From the NCBI GenBank assembly GCA_910586615.1, contig CAJUJP010000014.1, positions 1 through 64,000 of the forward strand: a stretch of 64,000 nucleotides of DNA. The letters run 5' to 3'. This document shows, in pieces, positions 1-7,678 of the stretch; within the stretch, counting starts at the first letter, position 1; the number at the start of each line of letters is the position of its first letter. The DNA is from an uncultured Lachnospiraceae bacterium (GTDB lineage: Bacteria > Bacillota > Clostridia > Lachnospirales > Lachnospiraceae). A model generated the notes under the pieces. That model had not been told where the DNA came from. It was given only the letters and a program-made list of their open reading frames with translations, and made no database searches. Both the position numbers and the translations under genes were made by a program.

Positions 1-99
1 CACAAAATGCTCCAAAGTCGCATTTTGGCGCTTGCATAACTCGCAAAATCGCATATAGAGCGATTTTTCTCGCGGAATAGTGCCAGGCTGAACTGATAT
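1..99. repeat. Left-truncated copy of a dispersed small palindromic element
   Basis: The block aligns along its whole length with the reverse complement of 55354-55455; shared stretches include AAAGTCGCATTTTGG and AGAGCGATTTT. It ends at CTGAACTGATAT, a decayed form of the family terminus CTGAACTGTTAC. The other end lies outside the window. See the complete copy at 55354-55492. Confidence 0.75.
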
Positions 100-109
100 G
101 TAGATTCCC

Positions 110-173
110 ATTGCTGCTCACACAGGACTTAGCGTTTACTGCTAAGTCCGTACAAAAACGTATATATTGCAAG
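110..173. repeat. Dispersed 62-bp repeat with stem-loop core, copy 1
   Basis: The reverse complement matches 13091-13152 over about 62 bases with roughly seven differences. The core is a 9-bp stem, GGACTTAGC/GCTAAGTCC, around a 7-base loop. Substitutions between the copies fall symmetrically in both arms (C/T against G/A), so the pairing is kept, which suggests the folded form matters. Confidence 0.75.
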
Positions 174-210
174 TAAAAATCCAAAAGTAATTTGCTTCGC
201 AAAATAACAA

Positions 211-245
211 ATCGAACAAGTTCGATTGCGAGATTCGCTTCGCGA
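211..245. repeat. Dispersed short repeat, GCGAGATTC-type, copy 1
   Basis: This 35-base block resembles 61271-61306: both have CGA(A/G)CAAG, then TTGCGAGATTC, then (T/C)GCGAAC. It follows directly on the two other repeats in 1-173, making the left edge of the window a repeat mosaic. No gene is supported in 1-486. Confidence 0.55.
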
Positions 246-274
246 ACTCGGATAAGCGGAGGAATTTCCTATAC

Positions 275-305
275 CATAAAAAAACGGCGTGCCGTTAGGC
301 TTCAC
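275..305 (-). terminator. Possible intrinsic terminator
   Basis: On the minus strand AACGG-CACG-CCGTT is followed by eight T residues. It lies about 180 bases beyond the stop of the nuclease gene ending at 487. The stem is short, so this is tentative. Confidence 0.4.
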
Positions 306-486
306 CGTTTTCAAATCTGATCTTATACTTTTCTTTCATAAAATATTGCGTTTATGCGTTCAAAATCCTCGTCGTATCATAAGAGTACCCCTGTTGCGTA
401 ATATCATATCAGTTGTTTTGTGACCTTGCTAAAATGAGTGTGTACGCTGACAAAATACCCCGGTCAAAAAAGTATCCGGCAGAATT

Positions 487-1602
487 TTACAGACTGTTCC
501 CTGCTCTCAGTTTCTCGTTTTCTGCAAGAAGCTGCTGAATCTGTGCCTCCTTTTCCGAGATAATCTGTTCACGATTTGACAATTCCTTTGCGTAACTCGC
601 AATTGACTGATCCCGGTTCGAAAGTTCTCTTTTATACCCCGCAATCGACTCATCTCGCTCCGATAACTCTTTTTCATATCCCGCAATCGACTCATCGCGC
701 TCCGATAACTCTTTTTCATATCCCGCAATTGACTCATCTCGCTCTGACAACTCTCTTTCATATCCCGCGATCGACTGGTCGCGGTCCGATAACTCTTTTT
801 CATACCCCGCAATTGACTCATCTCGTCCGGCAATGGCTTTCTGATACCACGCAATAGAATCATCCCGCTCTAAGACTGCTCTTTCATAATTCTTGAGATC
901 CTGATAGTACTCTTCACGGTCACGGCACATCTTACGTATCTGCTCTTCGGTATTGTACACAAAAATTGATTCAGCCGCTTCTCTCATATTTTCATCTTCC
1001 GCCGCCAACATTCTAACCTCCTCCCAGGTAGTGGCCTTCAGGAGCTTTGCCCAGCCATCAATATGATATATCCTGTCTTCCTCAGTTGCCAGATCTATTC
1101 GAGATAAGTCTACCACATTCAGGGTAATGTTGTCACTATATTTTTGATAATTTTTAACGTTTATCAGTTTATAGGAGGCATAGAATTCCGGTTGGTCCGG
1201 AAACAGCGTATAATCCAGAAACCCGATATGTATCGCAGATTTTGCTGTATCGTAGTCCTGCCCGCGGGTAAGACTGTCATAAGAACGGCATAAGTACACC
1301 ACCGAACGGTTCTGCCAGTTCAGCCGGTTTGTCACCTGCATTTCAAGGTTTATAATCGTGCGGTTATTCAGTAAAACACTGATGTCCAGTCGAATCTCCT
1401 TGCTTTTCACACTCTCACCCAGAATAATGGGATTTGTGATTTCCACGGAAACCACTTCCTTTTCTGTTAAATGGAGCAAGGAACAGATTAACCCGCGAAG
1501 TACCTTATTATTGGACTGTAAAACCGCGCGAAACATGTAATCATTGGTCATGCCGTAAGGAATCGTGCCATGGGCGTTTTGAAATGTTGTGTTTAGATTC
1601 AT
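487..1602 (-). CDS. Rpn/PD-(D/E)XK nuclease family protein with coiled-coil repeat tail
   Basis: The 371-aa product resembles the PD-(D/E)XK 'transposase' nucleases (Rpn, PF12784-like) that are abundant in Lachnospiraceae. The N-terminal half holds the family core: D73 in RLDIS, then E87 and Q89 in NLEMQ, giving the ExQ variant of the ExK motif. Residues 249-346 are seven tandem copies of a 14-residue unit (consensus SIAGYEKELSERDE) with I/Y/L/R in heptad a/d spacing, followed by a leucine-rich coiled coil to residue 371. ATG 1602 is chosen because GGAAG lies 8 bases upstream and because a good promoter (1709-1737) overlaps the longer reading frame. Such proteins act in DNA cleavage or recombination; the role of this one is unknown. 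Confidence 0.85.
   Translation of the reverse strand: MNLNTTFQNAHGTIPYGMTNDYMFRAVLQSNNKVLRGLICSLLHLTEKEVVSVEITNPIILGESVKSKEIRLDISVLLNNRTIINLEMQVTNRLNWQNRSVVYLCRSYDSLTRGQDYDTAKSAIHIGFLDYTLFPDQPEFYASYKLINVKNYQKYSDNITLNVVDLSRIDLATEEDRIYHIDGWAKLLKATTWEEVRMLAAEDENMREAAESIFVYNTEEQIRKMCRDREEYYQDLKNYERAVLERDDSIAWYQKAIAGRDESIAGYEKELSDRDQSIAGYERELSERDESIAGYEKELSERDESIAGYEKELSERDESIAGYKRELSNRDQSIASYAKELSNREQIISEKEAQIQQLLAENEKLRAGNSL
565..858. repeat. 42-bp in-frame tandem repeat (7 units)
   Basis: Seven consecutive 42-base units encode 14 residues each. The central units are almost identical at the DNA level, which points to recent duplication and possible copy-number variation. Because 42 is a multiple of 3, gain or loss of units keeps the reading frame. 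Confidence 0.9.
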
Positions 1603-1708
1603 AGATGTGTCTTCCTTTCGTAAGAAGTATAGACGGAGCTTTGCCCCGAAGATTCTGCGGAACCGAAAGATGTGAATGCGATTCCTGATTATTTTCGAAT
1701 ATACTCTA

Positions 1709-1737
1709 TATATAACAAAGTGCGGGCAGAAACACAA
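1709..1737 (-). promoter_or_regulatory. Promoter of the Rpn-like nuclease gene
   Basis: Minus strand: -35 TTGTGT (1732-1737), 17-base spacer, -10 TATATA (1709-1714). The start would fall near 1702, leaving a leader of about 100 bases. Confidence 0.55.
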
Positions 1738-1790
1738 TTATTATTTGTTGTGCCATCTATAGAAAATGCATAGTCGTTATATCGTTACCA

Positions 1791-1820
1791 TTGTCATTTC
1801 TTCCATATGTAGTGTATACT
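1791..1820 (+). promoter_or_regulatory. Candidate promoter for the bceRS-like genes
   Basis: TTGTCA (1791-1796), 18-base spacer, TATACT (1815-1820). It would give a leader of about 245 bases before the regulator ATG at 2072. The rest of 1738-2071 holds a GGAGG at about 1974 with no start codon behind it, and nothing else I recognise. Confidence 0.45.
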
Positions 1821-2071
1821 ATAGGCTATATCAGAAATGAAATGCCACATATTGTGTTGTGCAACTTTACTTTAAAGGTTACACCGCTATAAGGCGGACA
1901 TGCCCGCTATGAAAATCTTGTTGTTTTGCGCTGCCCGGTATATTATGCGAAACAAAGAAATCACTCTGATACGGAGGATTAAAAAACCAATCCACAGTAT
2001 CTCAAACCGTATACCATTTATCCCTGGAGAGGGATTCATAAATACTACTATTTAATAATACGAGGATTACC

Positions 2072-2737
2072 ATGCAAAAAATCATGATCATCGAAGACGA
2101 TCCCGCAGTGCGGGAGGAATTGTCCCTTCTACTGAAAAATGAGGGCTACCATCCCGTTCCGGTCACCGTCTTTCACAATATTGCACAGCAGGCCGCCACG
2201 GAAATGCCCGATCTGATTCTGCTGGACTTGGGACTTCCGGAGCAGGACGGCCTGTCTCTATGTGCCGATCTGCGCCAGAGCAGTCATACGCCTGTCATTT
2301 TTGTCACCAGCCGGAATTCTACGGCGGACGAGCTGTCGGCACTCAATATGGGCGGCGACGATTACATTACCAAACCTTACAATATCCCGCTGCTGCTTAC
2401 CCGGATCAAAGTCGTACTGCGCCGGAGCAGCCCGAAGGGGGACACGGATTGCCCGGCATACGGCGGATTGCAATTAAATCCTGCCAGGGGTACCGCTATG
2501 GCAAATAATCAAATCGCTGAACTGACGCGCAATGAAATTCAAATTCTGGCTCACTTAATGAGCCACGCCGGAGAGATCGTTTCCCGCGCAGATCTGACCG
2601 AAGCCTTGTGGAACAACAAAATCTACATTGATGACAACACCCTCAGTGTCAATATCACGCGCCTGCGTGGCAAGCTGGACGAACTGGGGCTTCCTGACTA
2701 TATTAAGACACGGCGCGGACTGGGGTATCAGCTTTGA
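2072..2737 (+). CDS. OmpR-family response regulator (BceR/VanR type)
   Basis: The 221-aa protein is a two-domain response regulator. The receiver domain (about 1-115) has the acidic pocket D9/D10, phospho-acceptor D52 in LLDLGLP, T79 and K101 (TKPYN). A winged-helix DNA-binding domain follows (about 125-221, ending in a TRRGLGYQL-type wing). The GAGG site lies 6 bases before the ATG. It is followed by a short two-helix sensor kinase and a BceAB-type transporter, so it most likely activates 4130-7004 in response to a cell-wall antibiotic or antimicrobial peptide. The exact signal cannot be read from sequence. Confidence 0.93.
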   Translation: MQKIMIIEDDPAVREELSLLLKNEGYHPVPVTVFHNIAQQAATEMPDLILLDLGLPEQDGLSLCADLRQSSHTPVIFVTSRNSTADELSALNMGGDDYITKPYNIPLLLTRIKVVLRRSSPKGDTDCPAYGGLQLNPARGTAMANNQIAELTRNEIQILAHLMSHAGEIVSRADLTEALWNNKIYIDDNTLSVNITRLRGKLDELGLPDYIKTRRGLGYQL

Positions 2738-2809
2738 TATTCCCGGCGCTTTTCGTCACGAAAACTGCTCTGACATGCGCTTAAAAACAGCACAGAAATG
2801 AGGGAAAAT

Positions 2810-3895
2810 ATGACTTTTCAAGAATTTCTATCCGACCGGACGGGTAAAATCTTATTGGAAATACTCATCATGGGGGCAATGTCCGGTTTTCTTCTTGCCA
2901 CCGGAACAACGCCCGATATCATTATTCTTCTGCTCATATTCTCGTGTCTGATTCGCACGACTGTGTTCGCCATCGACTTTATCAAATGCCGTTCCCGTCT
3001 GGAAGAACTGCAAAGTATTATGGATGGTCTGGATCAGAAATACCTGTTTGCGGAATGTGCACCGCCGCCGAAAACCGCCTTTGAGCGCCGGCTTTTTGCT
3101 CTCATACGACGCTCCTGCCAGTCTATGACCGGGTCAGTCTCTGACGCGCAGGCCGCAGGCCGGTCGTATCGGGAATATGTGGAAAGCTGGGTGCACGAGG
3201 TCAAATCACCCATCACCGCCGCCAGGCTGATCTGTCACAGCCTCGACCCGGTTCACACACGCCGGCTTGCACCGGAGCTTGCGCAGATCGAGGCGCATGT
3301 GGAGCGCGCCCTTTTCTATGCCAGAGCACAAAACCCGGAGCGGGATTGCATAATCCGGGAATGCAGTCTTGCGCAAATCGTATCGGAAACCATCGACACT
3401 TACCGCACACTGCTCCTGCAGAACAATATGTGCATTGAAACCGAAAATCTGGATCATCAAGTCTACACGGACAGCAAATGGACCGGTTTTATCCTCGGGC
3501 AGCTTCTGCAAAACGCCGCCCGTTATACAAAAGCCGGCACCCCCTCAGGCGCTGCCACGGACTGCGGAGCACCCTCGCAGCCTCATAAAGCAGAACCTGT
3601 TTCCGCAGACAAAAATGACATATCTGTCATTATCATATCCGCAGAACTTTCTGACAGACAGGAACTTATACTCAAAGTAGCGGATAACGGAATCGGCATT
3701 CCCGCCCATGAACTGCCCCGCGTCTTTGACCGGGGATTTACGGGCAGCAACGGGCGCGTGAAGGGCGGCAGCACCGGCATGGGACTGTATCTGTGCCGCA
3801 GGCTATGTGGATTTCTTTCGATCAACATACAAATCTCTTCCACTGAGCATGAAGGCACTTGTGTAACGCTCTCTTTTCCCGCCAAAGCTAAGTAA
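2810..3895 (+). CDS. Sensor histidine kinase, BceS-like (intramembrane-sensing)
   Basis: This 361-aa kinase has two closely spaced transmembrane helices near the N-terminus with almost no extracellular loop, the hallmark of Bce-type kinases that sense through their ABC transporter. The H box is WVHEVKSPI (H129 from this start). The ATPase domain shows an N box (QLLQNAARY), DNGIGIP and GRVKGGSTGMGLYL. An insert rich in Ala, Pro and Ser (about residues 240-265) separates the N box from the next strand. ATG 2810 has AGGGA just upstream; the in-frame ATG at 2798 is the alternative. It is paired with the regulator 72 bases upstream. Confidence 0.92.
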   Translation: MTFQEFLSDRTGKILLEILIMGAMSGFLLATGTTPDIIILLLIFSCLIRTTVFAIDFIKCRSRLEELQSIMDGLDQKYLFAECAPPPKTAFERRLFALIRRSCQSMTGSVSDAQAAGRSYREYVESWVHEVKSPITAARLICHSLDPVHTRRLAPELAQIEAHVERALFYARAQNPERDCIIRECSLAQIVSETIDTYRTLLLQNNMCIETENLDHQVYTDSKWTGFILGQLLQNAARYTKAGTPSGAATDCGAPSQPHKAEPVSADKNDISVIIISAELSDRQELILKVADNGIGIPAHELPRVFDRGFTGSNGRVKGGSTGMGLYLCRRLCGFLSINIQISSTEHEGTCVTLSFPAKAK

Positions 3896-3911
3896 ACAAA
3901 ACCGGAAATTC

Positions 3912-3925
3912 TTACAAAAATGTAA
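3912..3925. promoter_or_regulatory. Predicted BceR-like operator
   Basis: TTACA-AAAA-TGTAA fits the TNACA-N4-TGTNA inverted repeat described for BceR-like regulators. It sits 205 bases before the transporter ATPase gene, just after the kinase stop. The match rests on remembered family knowledge plus the exact sequence here. Confidence 0.65.
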
Positions 3926-4077
3926 GGCAAATCCATATCACTTCGATACCAACCGTTCTGCCGTTGTTGTATGCTGACAGTATCATCAGCTCTGCCGGAA
4001 GCAGCCGGAAATGCGGGGCAGATTCCTGAATATTCCCCGACTGCAGAACCGGACTTGCGTCTAGGTCCGCGTACCTA

Positions 4078-4100
4078 AGAGTATTCCTTCGGAAAACTCT
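4078..4100 (+). promoter_or_regulatory. Leader hairpin upstream of the transporter genes
   Basis: AGAGTATTCC-TTC-GGAAAACTCT forms a 10-bp stem with one mismatch. A second arm pair, CGGAC/GTCCG, lies just upstream (about 4050-4069). The transcript between the operator and the ATG at 4130 is therefore structured. Confidence 0.4.
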
Positions 4101-4129
4101 GCGCAGAGCGCTTCGGAAAGGAGTACATT
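4097..4129 (+). promoter_or_regulatory. Recurrent leader motif (copy next to bceA-like gene)
   Basis: GCGCTTCGGAAAGGAG followed closely by the ATG resembles the motif upstream of 10453, 18576, 19866, 23502 and 61211. It includes the ribosome binding site. Confidence 0.45.
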
Positions 4130-4888
4130 ATGCTGCAAGTGAAAAACATCGAAAAATATTACGGCAGTAAAAATCACGTCACCAAAGCCTTAGACCGCGT
4201 CAGTTTTGATGTGGAAAAAGGTGAGTTTATCGCTATTATGGGGGCTTCCGGCAGCGGCAAGACCACCCTGCTCAACTGCATATCCACGATCGATACGGTG
4301 AGCGCCGGAAGCATTGTCCTGGAAGGAACGGAAATCTCGGAACTTGCCGAGGGTGAACTCGCCCGTTTCAGGCGGGAACGTCTTGGCTTCGTCTTTCAGG
4401 ATTTTAACCTGTTAGATACCCTGACCATCGAGGAAAATATCGGTCTTGCCCTTATGCTGAATCATTCTGATCCCCGCTTCGTGCAAAAACAGGTCACAGA
4501 AGTATGCGAAAAGCTCGGTATCACAGATATTCTGGGCAAATTTCCCTATCAGGTCTCCGGCGGCCAGAAGCAGCGCGCCGCCTGTGCCAGAGCCATGGTC
4601 GCGAGGCAGTCTCTGCTGCTGGCCGATGAGCCCACCGGCGCTCTGGACTCCACCGCCTCCAAGAATCTTCTGGAAATCATGACACAGATGAATCAGGACA
4701 TGGGCGCGACCATTCTTATGGTCACCCACGATGCCTACAGCGCCGGTTATGCTTCCAGAGTGCTTTTCTTAAAAGACGGAAAAATCTTCAACGAACTGCT
4801 CCGCGGTGAACGCCCCAGACCGGTATTCTACCGCGAGATCCTGAATGTTCTCGCGCTGTTGGGAGGTGATCTCAGTGATGTTATCTAA
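4130..4888 (+). CDS. ABC transporter ATP-binding protein (BceA-like)
   Basis: The 252-aa ATPase has Walker A GASGSGKTT (38-46), a Q loop in FVFQDFNLLD, signature VSGGQKQR, Walker B LLADEPTGALD and the H-loop histidine in MVTHD. The DFNLLDTLT segment is typical of the MacB/BceA group. GGAG lies about 8 bases before the ATG. It overlaps the permease gene by 11 bases, so the two are translationally coupled. With the permease it should remove or release peptide antibiotics such as bacitracin-like compounds from their lipid target; the substrate is inferred from family only. Confidence 0.93.
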   Translation: MLQVKNIEKYYGSKNHVTKALDRVSFDVEKGEFIAIMGASGSGKTTLLNCISTIDTVSAGSIVLEGTEISELAEGELARFRRERLGFVFQDFNLLDTLTIEENIGLALMLNHSDPRFVQKQVTEVCEKLGITDILGKFPYQVSGGQKQRAACARAMVARQSLLLADEPTGALDSTASKNLLEIMTQMNQDMGATILMVTHDAYSAGYASRVLFLKDGKIFNELLRGERPRPVFYREILNVLALLGGDLSDVI

Positions 4889-7004
4889 ACCAAACACGCC
4901 CGATTGCGCAATCTGCGCTGATAATCCGGATCGACAGAACAATTCCCTGTCCCTGAAAATATCCTTTAGAAATGCCAGAAGACAGGCGAAGGATTATCTG
5001 GTCTATTTTGTCACCATCGTCATGGCTGCCGCATTGATTTATTCCTTCAACGGTCTGGTTTTTTCAAAAGAACTGCTGGAACTGTCCGTGCGCATGGAAT
5101 ACCTGCCCGCCATGATCGTGTTCGCCAGCGTCGTAGTGGTATGTATCATCGGCTGGCTGGTCAACTACACCACCGGGTTCATGCTGTCCAGACGAAGCCG
5201 CGAACTCGGAACCTACATGCTGATCGGTCTGGAACCGAAGCAGGTAACCGGCCTTTTTATGAAGGAAAACCTGATCATCGGCATAGCCGCCTTCGTGCCT
5301 GGAACACTCATGGGCAGCCTTCTTTTTCAGGCTCTGCGCGCAATACTTCTGACACTGTTCGGCATTTCCTATCATTTCCGGCTGTCCTTCTCTCCGAAGG
5401 CAGGCGGGCTGACACTCGTCTATTTTGTGCTGATTTACCTTTTTGCCCAGTTAAAATGCAGGAAGCGCATTCGTTCCATGAAAATCCACGATCTCATTTA
5501 TTATGAAAAAGTAAATGAAGAAGAAGTCATACAGAAAAGCAGCCGTCGCCGCAGGATCTTCGTGATCTCCATCGTATTTGGTATCATGGGCACACTGCTT
5601 CTCATGGCCGGAAGCACCATACCCTCTTTTGCAGGCGCAGCCTGTATTATCGTATTTCTCTACGGATTTTTTATCAGCTTTTCCTCCGGCGTTCCGGCCT
5701 GGTTTGAAAGCCGCCCGGAAAAGAAATACAGACGCCAGACGCTGCTCGTCTTCCGGACGCTCTCCGCAAAACTCGCCTCCATGGGGATCGTCATGGCCAC
5801 CATCTCTTTACTGTTCACCGCCGTGCTGATCAGCCTCGGTCTGGGCATACTCTTTAGCCGTATGTTCGATTTCCGGGCACAGCAGTCCTGTTTTGACCTC
5901 TTTATATCCGATACCGACACGGGTGTCGGTTTTAAAGAACAGGCCGGGTCAGGCCGGGAAATTGAAAGCCCAGACGCAAATGCTGCCGGAAAATTTCAGG
6001 AATATGCCGACTACGTTCACAGGAATCTGTCCGTCGCCGATGAATTACAATACCCCCTTTATCTGTCCAAGGACGACACTTTAACGGATTACCTGGAAGC
6101 AAACACACGATTTTCTTCTTTCTATGGCACCGACATGGTGATGAGATACAGCGACTATGCCGCCCTTCGGGCAATGCTGGGCTACCCGCAGGCAGTCATG
6201 GAACCCGGACAGTACCTGATTCACTGTATGCCCTATCTGAAAAAGGGAATCGAAGAATATCCGCTGTCGGAAGAATATGACAAATCTGTCACATACGCAA
6301 AAGAAGGTCTTACACCGGGAAATGTCTACACAGAAATCTTCCACCAGTACCTGTGGGGCGGCAACGGCTACAATTATATACTGATCCTGCCGGATGATGC
6401 CGCCGAAAAGTATGCCATGCACAGCATATGCTATGCAGTCATGACCAGAGAACCGGTAAGCGAGGAACAGTACTATGACCTGCGTGATATTTTTTACCGG
6501 ACAGGAACCCGCCATGACGGAATCTTCGACGGAGACAGCTACGGTACAATCGACGCAAAGTCACAAGCGCAAAGAGCTGAAGCCTCCGAGGTGGCGATGT
6601 TCGTCCTGCCGCTCTACTATCTGGCATTGATCCTTTCGATGACCACCGTGACGATTCTCACCATCCACCAGCTCAGTGAGATGAACCGCTACAGGCAGCA
6701 GTTTACACTGCTTCGCAAGCTCGGCATGGAGCCGCGGGAGATGATAAAAGCGCTGCGCACCCAGCTCGCCGTCTATTATGCCATGCCTGCCGTTCCGCCG
6801 CTGTTTATCACCGTTCCATTAATTCTGAACTTTGAAAACATCGTGGAACCGGAGATTATGATGGGCACCGGCGGGGCGCTTATGATTCTGGCCGTTACGC
6901 TGGGGCTGTTTGCCGCAATCTACGCGGTTTATATCCTGTCGGCGTACAGCGGCTTAAAGCGTAATGTACTGCCGGAGCACCTGATATGCCCCGACCGCAG
7001 ATGA
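4878..7004 (+). CDS. ABC transporter permease, FtsX-like (BceB-like)
   Basis: The 708-aa membrane protein has the BceB layout: one helix near residues 35-60, groups of paired helices before residue 340, a large polar extracellular domain (about 345-575) and a final group of helices. ATG 4878 is chosen over the longer frame because GGGAGGTGATC lies directly upstream. The extracellular domain is the presumed peptide and kinase sensing element. It forms one operon with the ATPase. Confidence 0.92.
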   Translation: MLSKPNTPDCAICADNPDRQNNSLSLKISFRNARRQAKDYLVYFVTIVMAAALIYSFNGLVFSKELLELSVRMEYLPAMIVFASVVVVCIIGWLVNYTTGFMLSRRSRELGTYMLIGLEPKQVTGLFMKENLIIGIAAFVPGTLMGSLLFQALRAILLTLFGISYHFRLSFSPKAGGLTLVYFVLIYLFAQLKCRKRIRSMKIHDLIYYEKVNEEEVIQKSSRRRRIFVISIVFGIMGTLLLMAGSTIPSFAGAACIIVFLYGFFISFSSGVPAWFESRPEKKYRRQTLLVFRTLSAKLASMGIVMATISLLFTAVLISLGLGILFSRMFDFRAQQSCFDLFISDTDTGVGFKEQAGSGREIESPDANAAGKFQEYADYVHRNLSVADELQYPLYLSKDDTLTDYLEANTRFSSFYGTDMVMRYSDYAALRAMLGYPQAVMEPGQYLIHCMPYLKKGIEEYPLSEEYDKSVTYAKEGLTPGNVYTEIFHQYLWGGNGYNYILILPDDAAEKYAMHSICYAVMTREPVSEEQYYDLRDIFYRTGTRHDGIFDGDSYGTIDAKSQAQRAEASEVAMFVLPLYYLALILSMTTVTILTIHQLSEMNRYRQQFTLLRKLGMEPREMIKALRTQLAVYYAMPAVPPLFITVPLILNFENIVEPEIMMGTGGALMILAVTLGLFAAIYAVYILSAYSGLKRNVLPEHLICPDRR

Positions 7005-7095
7005 GATAAAGCGTTTCCTCAAAACAAGATAACCTTGCATAAACCGCAGTACCCCCACATAAACTGTTAAAAAAGAATTTCTATGGGGATATTGT

Positions 7096-7572
7096 ATGAG
7101 TTCCAAAACCAAAATCGTTGTGCTTCATGTAAAAGAGTTAATATATACCGGAATCTTTGCCGTGCTCGGTATCCTCTTCATCGTCCTGCTCATTATCATG
7201 TTCCTGCCGAAAGAGGAGAAAAGGGAAACCATGTCCACCGTGACGCAGACTACTTCCAACACCTACATACCCGGTGTATATACAACGTCTTTGATCCTGA
7301 ATGACAATGTCGTGGAAATCGAAGTGACTGTGGACGAGAAAAACATCAACTCCATACGGCTCATCAATCTGGACGAAGCCGTAGCGACCATGTATCCTCT
7401 GATCCAGCCGTCCTTCGAAGATCTGGCAAACCAGATCATTGTCAACCAGAGCTTAGAAGGCGTCACCTATCCGGATGACAGCAAATACACCTCCATGATC
7501 CTCTTAGACGCCATCACCGCTTCACTGGAAAAGGCGCTGGAAAATGAGGGAGATGAAATCGAGGCAGAGTAA
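7096..7572 (+). CDS. Membrane-anchored FMN-binding-like protein (degenerate)
   Basis: The 158-aa product has one transmembrane helix (about 17-38) and an outside domain. GVYTTSLILNDN, VEIEVTVDEKNINSI and a final TSMILLDAITASLEKALE follow the order of FMN_bind domains. The usual SGAT-T flavinylation motif is replaced by DDSKYTS, so covalent FMN attachment is doubtful. It lies 91 bases after the bceB-like gene on the same strand and may be co-transcribed. I do not know its function. Confidence 0.7.
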   Translation: MSSKTKIVVLHVKELIYTGIFAVLGILFIVLLIIMFLPKEEKRETMSTVTQTTSNTYIPGVYTTSLILNDNVVEIEVTVDEKNINSIRLINLDEAVATMYPLIQPSFEDLANQIIVNQSLEGVTYPDDSKYTSMILLDAITASLEKALENEGDEIEAE

Positions 7573-7579
7573 ACATGCA

Positions 7580-7627
7580 TTTAACAGCCTGCCATCTGGT
7601 CACCAGACCGCACGACAGGCTGTTAAA
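7580..7627. terminator. Large inverted repeat between convergent genes
   Basis: TTTAACAGCCTG and CAGGCTGTTAAA are perfect 12-base arms around a 24-base loop that itself contains TCTGGT-C-ACCAGA. Its place between converging genes (7572 and 7679) suggests a two-way terminator. Confidence 0.6.
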
Positions 7628-7678
7628 AGATACGACCATAAATTAAAGAAGACATATCCTGGAGCAGGCAACACACTC

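Noticed and set aside
129..314. 61-residue minus-strand reading frame at the left edge
   Set aside because: It lies in the repeat mosaic and its sequence comes from the hairpin repeats; no ribosome binding site.
1960..2071. Leader peptide before the response regulator, suggested by GGAGG near 1974
   Set aside because: No ATG, GTG or TTG stands at a usable distance after it.
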